Of a stretch of DNA of 64,000 nt, positions 7,499 through 15,827 are shown in pieces (position 1 is the first letter of the stretch; the number at the start of each line of letters is the position of its first letter). A program made the translations under genes and the position numbers. The DNA comes from SKPS01 sp964469215. GTDB lineage: Bacteria; Bacteroidota; Bacteroidia; Bacteroidales; SKPS01. The DNA is taken from NCBI GenBank assembly GCA_964469215.1, contig CAYXYB010000009.1:1-64000 (forward strand), read 5' to 3'. The notes beneath the pieces were generated by a model, which was given only the letters and a program-made list of their open reading frames with translations, was not told the DNA's origin and made no database searches.

Positions 7499-8717
7499 CC
7501 TTTAAAATTGTTTGCAGCAGGTAACCTTTCTTCAGTTGTAATCCTTTTTCACTGCCATGCCTGAGATATTTTATGTTGAATAAACTAACTTCAGGGTCCT
7601 GATCGGCATACCAAAACCACATTGCATGCTTCGATTTTGCAGAAATCCCGTTCACAAAAGTAATGACATCACCTGGTTTTAACCCCGAAATATTGGCAGG
7701 TGAACCGGGCCAGATCCCTGTGATCAGAAAATTTCCTGAACCGTCTTTTACTGCATTAAGTCCGGTACCAAACCACGAAATAACCGGTTGAAAATCATCA
7801 AACGGCCTCATTATCAGTTTCTGGTCAGGGTAACTTATAGTTATCTCCGTCATTTTCATGAGTGCTCCACCTATCAAACCAACATCCAGATGATTGCTGG
7901 AACATATCACATCCCTCATCATCAGAGGTCCCATCTTCAATGATGCTGGTTTGATAAGCCAGTCGGCAGGTGAATTTCCGAATAAACCTCCTGACATCAC
8001 ACCAATAGATCTTATCATACGGGTGGTATCGTATGATAATGAAGTTATCACCTTCTTCGGCAGGCTTATCATGCCATCATAACCGGTGTCAAAAATCATC
8101 TCGAATTCTTTCAGACTGTCGATCTGTGCATAGATCCTGGGGGCATTTGAATTTGAAATTTCCTGCCTTATATTGAATACTATTCCATCCTGAGGCGGCT
8201 TGTGGCTTGTATCTATCCGGAATGATTCCGTTTTGTAATTCCATGTTATGGTGAAAGGTTCAAAAAAATTGTTGCCGATGATGCCATGCACCGGTATTCC
8301 CATTGCTTCTGAAATTGCTGAAAGATCGATGATCCCAGCTCCTACATCATAAACCCTTGTGTTACCAACAGTAACAGATTTCAGCCTTATCATTCCTGAA
8401 AATCCACGGCCACCCCCGGCTCCACCAATCACCGTGTACTTTTCCGGTTTTATTTCCATCTCACGCGCAATCGACTTGTCGAGGATTGTGAAAGAACCGG
8501 TATCAAAAATGAAATTGTAAAGACTGTCATGCCCTTCGATACTTACCTTCATTATTATCATGTTTCCTATCAGGTTAAACCTGATATCTGAAGGCTGAGG
8601 CTGATCTGTGTATGAATTATTAAGATAACCCTCTATGTCTGCCGTCAATCTGCATGAAACCGAAATCAGACTCAGAATTAAAACTATAAAAAATGATCTG
8701 ATAGTTCTCTGAAGCAT
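7491..8717 (-). CDS. Aspartyl protease family lipoprotein with two DTG motifs and a PDZ domain
   Basis: This 408-residue protein starts with a lipoprotein signal (LISVSC, Cys near 22). Two retropepsin-like lobes follow, each with a DTG triad: FDTGS at 72-74 and FDTGYDG at 210-212, each followed by a GIIGN or GLIGG strand. The arrangement implies an intramolecular two-lobe active site. A PDZ domain occupies about 315-395 (GSPANISGLKPGDVITFVNG). It probably cleaves peptides at the periplasmic or outer-membrane face. It lies between the DUF4249 lipoprotein gene (15-base gap) and the exported protein gene (8-base overlap), inside the TonB receptor operon. Activity is inferred; many Bacteroidota relatives are uncharacterised. 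Confidence 0.75.
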   Translation of the reverse strand: MLQRTIRSFFIVLILSLISVSCRLTADIEGYLNNSYTDQPQPSDIRFNLIGNMIIMKVSIEGHDSLYNFIFDTGSFTILDKSIAREMEIKPEKYTVIGGAGGGRGFSGMIRLKSVTVGNTRVYDVGAGIIDLSAISEAMGIPVHGIIGNNFFEPFTITWNYKTESFRIDTSHKPPQDGIVFNIRQEISNSNAPRIYAQIDSLKEFEMIFDTGYDGMISLPKKVITSLSYDTTRMIRSIGVMSGGLFGNSPADWLIKPASLKMGPLMMRDVICSSNHLDVGLIGGALMKMTEITISYPDQKLIMRPFDDFQPVISWFGTGLNAVKDGSGNFLITGIWPGSPANISGLKPGDVITFVNGISAKSKHAMWFWYADQDPEVSLFNIKYLRHGSEKGLQLKKGYLLQTILKDE

Positions 8718-8732
8718 AGATTTAGATGTATT

Positions 8733-9575
8733 TTATGGTACTATTGCTGTTGCTTTTGATACAGAATGTGCACTGAAGTAACCCAGGCCACCATTCGAAA
8801 TGTTTCCTTTGATATTTGCAGGTGGCCCTGCAACACCACCCCCGTTCCACACGGTTTCAAGCATTAATGTCACTAAAAAGTTGTAATACTCCCTTGAAAG
8901 AGAACGTGTTTCCACAGTTATTGTGTCACCTGGTATTGCATCTATGTAGTAGAATATTGGTATCCCAGGAAAATAACTACCGTTTACGAAGGTGTCATCA
9001 GTAAAAAATGTCTTACTGAGGGTATCGGTCTGCAGTTTGCCATTAATATAATACATCCACTGATAGCAATCTCCGGGAGTTGGTGGTTCCTGCCCCCATC
9101 CGATAACTTTATAAACCGGCGGGTTGGTGATTGGCTTCTGCATCTCTGCAGCCATCGAGTCTATTGTCATCACGTGTTTCAGCAGATCAGATGCTGTATA
9201 TACCTCCTTCTCCCCATCCCTGTTTACATCCACATTTTTAATTGTCAATGTATACACTACACCCTGAATACCTTTAACCGAAGGGTCTGTCTTATAAACA
9301 CCGGGCTCTGTTTCCTGAAGAACATAAATGTCTTTTCCATCACTTATCTCAACAGTTGCACCCTCAACACGTGGTGATGGCTTATCCGTCAGATAGTCGC
9401 CTGAAAGGGTAAGCACAACCAAATGAGCTTTTGCTTCATCTGTTATGCTGCCCTCAACAACTAAACGGGTATAGGTGGTGTCCAGTTTAAGTTCGATCTT
9501 TTCACGGCAGGAGGCAAGGCTCAGAAAAACTGCTGCTAAGATCAAAATCTTGTTTATGTCGAATAATCGTTTCAT
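8733..9575 (-). CDS. DUF4249 domain-containing lipoprotein
   Basis: This 280-residue protein has a lipoprotein signal (FLSLASC, Cys at about 23) and the DUF4249 pattern: LVVEGSITDE near the N terminus, an Ig-like first half with VEGATVEISDG, and a Trp/Tyr-rich second half. DUF4249 proteins are regularly encoded just after TonB-dependent receptors in Bacteroidota, and here the gap to the receptor stop is only three bases. It probably sits on the outer membrane as a SusD-like partner or accessory of that receptor; that role is inference, and the ligand is unknown. Confidence 0.8.
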   Translation of the reverse strand: MKRLFDINKILILAAVFLSLASCREKIELKLDTTYTRLVVEGSITDEAKAHLVVLTLSGDYLTDKPSPRVEGATVEISDGKDIYVLQETEPGVYKTDPSVKGIQGVVYTLTIKNVDVNRDGEKEVYTASDLLKHVMTIDSMAAEMQKPITNPPVYKVIGWGQEPPTPGDCYQWMYYINGKLQTDTLSKTFFTDDTFVNGSYFPGIPIFYYIDAIPGDTITVETRSLSREYYNFLVTLMLETVWNGGGVAGPPANIKGNISNGGLGYFSAHSVSKATAIVP

Positions 9576-9578
9576 ATC

Positions 9579-11954
9579 CTAAAACTTAAAATTATATGTG
9601 ATGGCAGGTATTATCGGAAACAGATAAATCATTTCGGCTTCCAATATGTTTGGATCACTTTCACTTTTTACAAAATTGATGACGAAGGCATTATGCCTGT
9701 TATAAACATTGAAAACCGACAATGTGAATGAACTTTCCCATCGTTTATTTATTTTCTGAACCGGATCATAAGTAATCCCAATATCCATTCTGTGGTAGGC
9801 TGGCATTCTGTATGAGTTCCTGTCGCTGTAGACCGGTGCTATCATATTGCCATATACAAAACGTCCGGTCGGGAAGGTGACAGGAGCTCCTGTAGCATAA
9901 ACCCATGTGGCAGAAACCGAAAGATTCGGCAGAACCTCATAGCTGGCTACCACTAAGATGTCATGAGTGCGGTCGTAAGGTGAAAGGTATGATTTCCCTT
10001 CATTGATCCATTGAGATACCCGTGTGCTTTTACTTAAGGTATATCCTATCCACCCGGTCAGCTTTCCGGTTTGTTTCCGGATTAAAAACTCCAAACCATA
10101 TGCCTCACCTTCGGCTATCCTTACCTCACCTTCAATTTTCGGATTGAGCAACAGCTCTGCATGATCCCTGAAATCAACCTGGTTATTCATGTGCTTGAAA
10201 TAAACCTCAACAGAGGCCTCAAGTGCGTTTCCCCTGAAATTGCGATAATATCCAATGGCCATCTGGTCGGCTGTCTGAGGCTTGATGTTTGGCCCCGAAG
10301 GCAGATATACATCCAGGGGAGAACCTACAGTAGAATTGCTCGCAAGATGTATGTACTGAACCGTGCGGTTATAACTGCTCTTTATGCTCGAACCCGAATT
10401 GAGCAGCCAAACCAGATTTACCCTCGGCTCCCATCCTCCGTAACGGTGAAAAAAATCCCACCGGTTATACACCATCGAATCCAAAGGCCTGAACTCCTTG
10501 TCGAAATTGTAAATGGTACCCGGCCCCACATTTTGAAAAATTGTATACCTGATTCCGTAATTCAATGAAATCTTGTTGCTGATCTTGTGATCATCAGATA
10601 AATAAATGCCATAATATAATGCTCTTGCCTCGGGTATCTTAAGCTCATCAAATATTGCCTCATCCCCCAACCCCCGGGCCATACCCGGCCAAAAATCATG
10701 AAATGTCGACTGTATGCCATACCTGATTGTGTGTTCCGGAGAAAAATACCACACAAAATCAGCCTTCAATGAATGATCTTCCATTAAGGATACCCATTCA
10801 AATCCCTGAGCATTATCATCAACACCCAACCTGTAATCATATTTGCTGTAAATAAGGCTGATATTGGCAAAGAGCCTTGGGGAAAACAAATGGTTCCACC
10901 TGAGGGTAAAAGTATTATTCCCCCATCCCATCTTGAAAGGGGGAAATTCATCATCACTCATAAGGCTTACAATGTCACGGCCAGAATAGGCAGAAAGAAA
11001 CAGCCTGTTGTTGCTGTTGGCGATGAGATTCACTTTTGCGTTCAGGTCGTAGAAATACAAACGATTGTTTTTAAGCTCATCCCGGCTCGATAACTTAAGA
11101 AACAGGTCTGCATACGACCGCCTCCCGGCTAAAAGAAAAGAGCTTTTATCTTTGACTATTGGCCCTTCAACGGTTAGCCTTGATGAGACAGTACCAATAC
11201 CTCCACTGCCCTCTATTGACTTCATGTTTCCGTCTTTCTGCTGAATATCCAGCAAGGATGAAAGCCGCCCTCCGAACCTTGCCGGTATATCCCCTTTGTA
11301 CAGCTTTACCTCCTTGATAGCATCGTTGTTGAACACCGAAAAGAACCCCATCAGATGGCTTGCATTGTATATTGTTGCCTCATCAAGCAATACCAGGTTC
11401 TGATCCTTGGAACCTCCCCTGACACTGAACCCCGAAAAACCTTCACCTGCTGACTGTACACCCGGTAATAACTGTATTGCCTTTATTATATCAACCTCAC
11501 CCAACAATGCGGGTATCCTTTCAATAGTCTTTATCTCCATCTTCACAGCTCCCATCTCCCTGGAGGTAATGTTCTCCATACTGCTGGTTTCTGTGATTAC
11601 AAACGTCTGTAATAATTCCCGGCGTGGTTTTAATGTTATGTCGAGAGTGGTGTTTTTGTCCAGTTTTATGTTTATCTGCTCCGGATAATAACCTACATAC
11701 GTGACAGTCAGCTTGTAATCCCCGGGTTGAATTGTGATTGAATAGAACCCGTAATGATTGGTCGCTGTCCCCGTTTGCAGTTCATCAATGTAAATGGATG
11801 CCCCTATCAGGTTCTCCCCGTTCTCCGAATCTTTTATGTAACCACTCAATGTGTATCGCCTGCTTCCATTAGCAGATGCTACAATGAACATCAAAAGTAA
11901 AATCAATAACACAAATTTCCGCTGCCCTTTAAAATAATAATTCATTCGCTTCAT
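9579..11954 (-). CDS. TonB-dependent receptor with carboxypeptidase-like regulatory domain
   Basis: This 791-residue outer-membrane receptor has a signal peptide, then a carboxypeptidase-D-like beta-sandwich (SGYIKDSENGENLIGASIY, residues about 35-115), a plug (about 125-240, with SGFSVRGGSKDQNLVLLDE) and a long beta barrel ending in an aromatic C terminus (ITYNFKF). It should import a ligand at the expense of TonB-ExbBD energy. ATG at 11954 is preferred over a TTG two codons earlier. No SusD homologue is next to it; the partner is a DUF4249 lipoprotein, followed by an aspartic protease. That combination suggests handling of peptides or a peptide-bound metal, but the substrate is not visible in the sequence. 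Confidence 0.85.
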   Translation of the reverse strand: MKRMNYYFKGQRKFVLLILLLMFIVASANGSRRYTLSGYIKDSENGENLIGASIYIDELQTGTATNHYGFYSITIQPGDYKLTVTYVGYYPEQINIKLDKNTTLDITLKPRRELLQTFVITETSSMENITSREMGAVKMEIKTIERIPALLGEVDIIKAIQLLPGVQSAGEGFSGFSVRGGSKDQNLVLLDEATIYNASHLMGFFSVFNNDAIKEVKLYKGDIPARFGGRLSSLLDIQQKDGNMKSIEGSGGIGTVSSRLTVEGPIVKDKSSFLLAGRRSYADLFLKLSSRDELKNNRLYFYDLNAKVNLIANSNNRLFLSAYSGRDIVSLMSDDEFPPFKMGWGNNTFTLRWNHLFSPRLFANISLIYSKYDYRLGVDDNAQGFEWVSLMEDHSLKADFVWYFSPEHTIRYGIQSTFHDFWPGMARGLGDEAIFDELKIPEARALYYGIYLSDDHKISNKISLNYGIRYTIFQNVGPGTIYNFDKEFRPLDSMVYNRWDFFHRYGGWEPRVNLVWLLNSGSSIKSSYNRTVQYIHLASNSTVGSPLDVYLPSGPNIKPQTADQMAIGYYRNFRGNALEASVEVYFKHMNNQVDFRDHAELLLNPKIEGEVRIAEGEAYGLEFLIRKQTGKLTGWIGYTLSKSTRVSQWINEGKSYLSPYDRTHDILVVASYEVLPNLSVSATWVYATGAPVTFPTGRFVYGNMIAPVYSDRNSYRMPAYHRMDIGITYDPVQKINKRWESSFTLSVFNVYNRHNAFVINFVKSESDPNILEAEMIYLFPIIPAITYNFKF

Positions 11955-11964
11955 AACCAAGAAC

Positions 11965-12102
11965 CTATAAAGATTTTTCCTCCGGCATAATTACAGTATT
12001 TTCTGCTTTGTGCCCTGAATGGGACTCAGGAAACAACATCGCCAATATCAGAACAACAAATAAAACGAATAAACTGACTCCCACAATGATTTGTTTGTTC
12101 AA
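11965..12102 (-). CDS. Small single-pass membrane peptide (45 aa), candidate
   Basis: A minus-strand reading frame from a TTG at 12102 to TAG at 11965 encodes 45 residues: a short NKQ N terminus, one transmembrane helix (IIVGVSLFVLFVVLILAML), and a polar tail with HSGHK and a C-terminal MPEEKSL. It ends 10 bases before the TonB receptor start and would be the first gene of that operon. There is no in-frame ATG before the helix, so the start codon is uncertain. The strong helix and close spacing support it as a real gene; function is unknown. It could instead be an untranslated leader. Confidence 0.4.
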   Translation of the reverse strand: MNKQIIVGVSLFVLFVVLILAMLFPESHSGHKAENTVIMPEEKSL

Positions 12103-12110
12103 TAAATAAC

Positions 12111-12125
12111 AATTAACTGTTAATT
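12111..12125. promoter_or_regulatory. Perfect inverted repeat AATTAAC-T-GTTAATT, possible operator
   Basis: A 15-base dyad with 7-bp arms and a single central base lies upstream of the minus-strand receptor operon. Its size and symmetry suit a dimeric regulator. No regulator gene lies next to it. Confidence 0.35.
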
Positions 12126-12348
12126 TGGTTGTCTGTAATCTGCTCTTTCAGGGCGCAGGTTAATTTACATATTAATTTCTCCAGGGCGTTGCCGTTTGGC
12201 TGAATTAAGCTGCCACTTCGTGGCGTTTATTTATGGCAGTTTCTGTTCGTTTAGGAAGTTTTGATCTCCCCAGAATTGGATCAACCCTTTGTAAGAGAAA
12301 TTCGTTCAGCATGCTTATCATTTCCACGGAATAAGAAGGATTTTTTAC
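12126..12348. other. Intergenic region between the receptor operon and the M3 peptidase gene
   Basis: No convincing gene is seen. The stretch holds a short hairpin (GCCAC/GTGGC, 12212-12216 and 12220-12224, loop TTC) and a GCC...GGC element at 12191-12200. Both could belong to a leader, but neither has a T tract. Confidence 0.4.
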
Positions 12349-12356
12349 TACTTTTG
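12349..12356 (+). promoter_or_regulatory. -7 box TACTTTTG for the M3 peptidase gene
   Basis: TACTTTTG matches TAnnTTTG and lies 33 bases before the ATG at 12390. This argues for that start rather than one far upstream. Confidence 0.55.
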
Positions 12357-12389
12357 ACCTCCGTAAAACTAACATCAACCAAATCTGTC

Positions 12390-14489
12390 ATGAAACCTAT
12401 TATTTTATTTTCACTGGCATGCTGCCTGCTCCTGGCATCGTGCCAAAAAAAACAGGAAAAGATGAATGATAATCCATTCTTTGCTGCTTCGACCGCACCC
12501 TATGGGGCTCCGGAATTCGACAAAATTTCACTGGAACATTACATCCCGGCATTTACTGAGGGGATGAGAATTCAGAATGAAGAGGTTCAGAAAATTATCA
12601 ACAACCCTGAAGCTCCCGGTTTTCTGAATACCATTGTAGCACTTGATGAGTCCGGAGAGATGCTTGAAGAGGTGAGCCTTGTTTTCTTTAATATGAACGA
12701 AGCTATCACAAGCCCTGAAATGCAGGCCGTTGCAGATTCAGTGACCCCGATGCTGTCGGCTCATCAGGATGGCATCACCATGAGCACACCGCTTTTCAAC
12801 AAAATAAAAGCTGTGTATGATAAAAGGGAATCACTTGGTTTACATGGTGAGGATTCAATGCTCCTCGAAAACACATATCGTACCTTCGTCAGAAGTGGCG
12901 CACTGCTTGACGATAAGAAGAAAGAGGAAATGAAAAGCATAAACGAGCGCCTCTCGATGCTAACCCTGAAATTCGGGCAGAATGTACTTAATGACAACAA
13001 CGATTTCAAATTATTCCTAAAGGAGCCTTCAGAGATTGCCGGCCTGTCGGAAAACCTGCTGGCAGCAGCAGCTGAAGCAGCTAAAGCCGAAAACCGTGAA
13101 GGAGAATACCTGTTCACCCTGCACTGGCCTAGCATCTTTCCGTTCCTCACAAACTCAGAAAACCGCGATCTCAGAGAGAAGATGTATAAAGGTTATACCA
13201 TGAGGGGAAATCTTGAAAACGACAACAATAACAATGATATCATTGTCGAAATAGTAAATCTGAGGCTGAAAAGGGCAAATTTACTCGGTTATCCAAACCA
13301 CGCTGCTTTTGTTCTCGATCTTAACATGGCAAAAACTCCTGAAAGTGTTAGTGAACTCCACGACAGAATGATGCCCCCGGCTTTGAAACGCGCAAAGGCT
13401 GAGGTGGCCAATATGCAGAAAATTATTAAAAAAGAGGGTGGGGCTTTTAAACTTGAGCCCTGGGACTGGTGGTATTACGCCGAAAAAGTACGTAAATCGG
13501 AATATGACCTCGACGAAGAAGAGCTTCGCCCCTATTTTGTTATGGAGAATGTACGCAACGGCGCTTTCGAGGTGGCAAATAAACTTTATGGAATAGAATT
13601 CAAACTTCGTGATGATGTACCCGTCTACCATCCCGAAGTGGAGGTGTTCGAGGTGTTGGAGAATGGTAAACACCTGGGCCTGCTTTATCTCGATTATTAC
13701 CCGCGCGAAAGCAAACGTGGCGGAGCCTGGTGTACCTCATTCCGTAACCAACGAATAAGAAATGGTGAAAAAATTACCCCAATAGTCTCTCTTGTTTGTA
13801 ATTTCAGCAAACCTGTTGGTGACAAACCATCGTTACTTACGCTGGACGAGGTTGAAACCTTTTTCCATGAATTCGGGCATGGACTACACTGCCTCTTCAG
13901 TGATGTGAAGTTCTCAGGAACCTCCTCTGTGCCCCGCGATTTCGTAGAACTGCCATCACAGATAATGGAAAACTGGGCTACTGAACCACTGGTTATGAAA
14001 TCCTTCGCCAAACATTATGCTACCGGTGAAATAATCCCCGATGTTCTTATAGAAAAAATGGAAAAGAGCAAGCTCTTTAACCAGGGCTTTGTTGTTGTGG
14101 AATATCTTGCAGCTTCAATTATCGATATGGCTTACCATACTCTTTCGTCTCCTTTGACCACCGGCCCGGGTGAGTTTGAACAGGCAGTTGCCCAAAAAAT
14201 GAACCTGATTCCTGAAATAACCTTCAGATACCGCAGCACCTACTTTAACCATATCTTCTCAGGTGGCTATTCATCAGGTTACTACAGCTACTTCTGGTCC
14301 GAAATACTCGATGCCGATGCTTATGAAGCTTTCAGGGAGAAAGGCATCTTCGATAAAGCTACAGCTCAGTTGTTTCGTTTCGAAATACTGTCGAAAGGGG
14401 GAACAAACGAAGCCATGAACCTTTATAAAGCCTTCAGGGGCAGAGAACCATCCCTTGAACCGGTGATGAAACGTAAAGGGCTTATCTGA
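12390..14489 (+). CDS. dcp: M3 family metallopeptidase lipoprotein (dipeptidyl carboxypeptidase type)
   Basis: This 699-residue protein starts with a lipoprotein signal (LLLASC, Cys near 18). It has the thimet-oligopeptidase fold, with the zinc motif HEFGH at about residues 493-497 (FFHEFGHGLHCLF), the downstream glutamate in the SQIMENWA segment, and the FSGGYSSGYYSY segment typical of M3 enzymes. Such enzymes cut dipeptides from the C terminus of peptides or cleave short oligopeptides. The lipid anchor places this one in the periplasm. Length and motif order match the Dcp subgroup. The ATG at 12390 gives the signal peptide directly; earlier in-frame codons add a non-signal extension. It is monocistronic and convergent with the thioredoxin-like gene. 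Confidence 0.88.
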   Translation: MKPIILFSLACCLLLASCQKKQEKMNDNPFFAASTAPYGAPEFDKISLEHYIPAFTEGMRIQNEEVQKIINNPEAPGFLNTIVALDESGEMLEEVSLVFFNMNEAITSPEMQAVADSVTPMLSAHQDGITMSTPLFNKIKAVYDKRESLGLHGEDSMLLENTYRTFVRSGALLDDKKKEEMKSINERLSMLTLKFGQNVLNDNNDFKLFLKEPSEIAGLSENLLAAAAEAAKAENREGEYLFTLHWPSIFPFLTNSENRDLREKMYKGYTMRGNLENDNNNNDIIVEIVNLRLKRANLLGYPNHAAFVLDLNMAKTPESVSELHDRMMPPALKRAKAEVANMQKIIKKEGGAFKLEPWDWWYYAEKVRKSEYDLDEEELRPYFVMENVRNGAFEVANKLYGIEFKLRDDVPVYHPEVEVFEVLENGKHLGLLYLDYYPRESKRGGAWCTSFRNQRIRNGEKITPIVSLVCNFSKPVGDKPSLLTLDEVETFFHEFGHGLHCLFSDVKFSGTSSVPRDFVELPSQIMENWATEPLVMKSFAKHYATGEIIPDVLIEKMEKSKLFNQGFVVVEYLAASIIDMAYHTLSSPLTTGPGEFEQAVAQKMNLIPEITFRYRSTYFNHIFSGGYSSGYYSYFWSEILDADAYEAFREKGIFDKATAQLFRFEILSKGGTNEAMNLYKAFRGREPSLEPVMKRKGLI

Positions 14490-14499
14490 TAACATCCTT

Positions 14500-14976
14500 T
14501 TAATCGACCGAACCATTATCCACGGCCGCCCTGAATTTGTGCAATGAACGGCGGCCGTATGATAACATTTCCGACGGATCCACATAACCGTTTATCCGGT
14601 TTAGAACCTCACCTCTGCCATTAAGAAAAAGCAGGGTCGGATATGCCTTTACACCATATTTTTGTGCTATGTGCCTTCCAAACTCCTTATCAACATCTAT
14701 TGATATGTTGATGTAATTTGTATTGAAATATCGGGCTACAACAGTATCAGCATACACAACATTGATCAGCTTTTTGCAATACCCGCACCATGATGCGTGT
14801 GCACCGAGAAATACCGGCCTTCCCGTTGCTTTCGAAACCTCCATCACCGAATCCCACTGCGACTGGCTGGTGATCTGCATCAACTCGAGCTTCGGCACTG
14901 TCGCTGCCAAAGATCCCGATACAAAAATCGTAAACGTAACTATTACAAATACCTTGAAATTCTGCTCCCCAACCAT
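14500..14976 (-). CDS. Exported thioredoxin-family protein
   Basis: This 158-residue protein has an N-terminal hydrophobic signal (FKVFVIVTFTIFVSGSLA) and a thioredoxin fold with the redox pair at Cys64 and Cys67 (SWCGYCKK). A YPTLLFLNGRGE strand supplies the cis-proline. The helix after the active site and the spacing match the thioredoxin_7/DUF255-like group of periplasmic thiol reductases. It should reduce or shuffle disulfides in the periplasm. The ATG at 14976 is preferred because it directly precedes the signal sequence and follows a -7 box by 34 bases. The gene converges on the M3 peptidase gene with a 10-base gap. Confidence 0.8.
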   Translation of the reverse strand: MVGEQNFKVFVIVTFTIFVSGSLAATVPKLELMQITSQSQWDSVMEVSKATGRPVFLGAHASWCGYCKKLINVVYADTVVARYFNTNYINISIDVDKEFGRHIAQKYGVKAYPTLLFLNGRGEVLNRINGYVDPSEMLSYGRRSLHKFRAAVDNGSVD

Positions 14977-15010
14977 GTCTTTGTAATATTTAATATCTGA
15001 AATTTTGGAA

Positions 15011-15018
15011 CAAAGATA
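15011..15018 (-). promoter_or_regulatory. -7 box TATCTTTG for the thioredoxin-like gene
   Basis: On the minus strand TATCTTTG matches TAnnTTTG and lies 34 bases before the start codon at 14976. Confidence 0.5.
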
Positions 15019-15094
15019 CACCCTTTTCCAGGCCGCCTGCAAATTGCCACTGAATTAACCAGGGCCAAATCGTCAGGCAATCCTGAAAAATCAC

Positions 15095-15105
15095 TATCTT
15101 GCACC
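15095..15105 (+). promoter_or_regulatory. Variant -7 box TATCTTGCACC for riboflavin synthase
   Basis: TATCTTGCACC lies 21 bases before the ribE ATG. The same 11 bases occur before rpoN (53658-53668) and before the mltF-like gene (61982-61992, minus strand) at nearly the same distance, so it probably works as a one-base-short form of TAnnTTTGC. Confidence 0.5.
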
Positions 15106-15126
15106 CGAAAATTAACAGGAAAAGAT

Positions 15127-15738
15127 ATGTTTACAGGAATTGTAGAACGCACCGCCAGGGTGGCTGATATAGAAAGGGATAAAGGAAATATCAACTTTAC
15201 CCTGGAGACCGGAATTGCAGGTGAACTAAAGGTTGACCAGAGCATGTCGCACGACGGAGCGTGCCTTACAGTTGTAAAGGTTGTTCCGGAGCTGAACCGG
15301 TATGTGGTAACCGCTATTGACGAAACATTGCAGAAGACCAACCTCGGATCCTGGAAGATAGGTACCGAAGTGAACCTTGAGCGTAGTATGGTTATGGGAG
15401 AACGGCTCGACGGGCACATCGTTCAGGGCCATGTCGATCAGACTGCAGTATGCACTGTAATTGAAGAGACTGACGGAAGCTGGAAGTTTAAATTCAGATA
15501 TGATCCCGGAAAAGGAAATATCACCGTTGAAAAAGGCTCCATATCGGTGAATGGTGTCAGCCTCACTGTGGTGGACTCTGAGCCGGATCACTTCTCTGTG
15601 GCTATCATACCATATACCTACCAGGTGACAAATTTCCACAACTTCAGGATTGGTACCGTCGTGAATATCGAGTTCGACGTATTCGGAAAATATGTTGCCA
15701 GGCTGCTCGCACAATATTTGGAGGCACAAGGCAGGTAG
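15127..15738 (+). CDS. ribE: Riboflavin synthase, alpha subunit
   Basis: This 203-residue cytoplasmic enzyme dismutates two 6,7-dimethyl-8-ribityllumazine molecules to riboflavin. It shows the two lumazine-binding barrels expected: barrel 1 starts MFTGIVE and contains the MGERLDGHIVQGHVD segment, and barrel 2 has VNGVSLTVVD and the ...YTYQVTNF segment, with a short C-terminal trimerisation helix. Length and internal repeat match the family exactly. No FMN riboswitch is seen upstream; instead a TATCTTGCACC element lies 21 bases before the ATG. Other rib genes are not nearby. Confidence 0.95.
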   Translation: MFTGIVERTARVADIERDKGNINFTLETGIAGELKVDQSMSHDGACLTVVKVVPELNRYVVTAIDETLQKTNLGSWKIGTEVNLERSMVMGERLDGHIVQGHVDQTAVCTVIEETDGSWKFKFRYDPGKGNITVEKGSISVNGVSLTVVDSEPDHFSVAIIPYTYQVTNFHNFRIGTVVNIEFDVFGKYVARLLAQYLEAQGR

Positions 15739-15827
15739 CTCAATGGCAGTTATTGCACTCTGCATTGATGTCTCATTTTGCTGTTCTCAGTTAATCATTT
15801 AATCATTTAATCATCTGCCAATTACCA

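Noticed and set aside
10161..10568. 135-residue plus-strand frame inside the TonB receptor gene
   Set aside because: It lies wholly antisense to a well-supported receptor gene and has no domain, signal or promoter of its own.
15061..15126. FMN riboswitch before riboflavin synthase
   Set aside because: The leader is only about 20 bases long and shows none of the conserved FMN-aptamer sequence.
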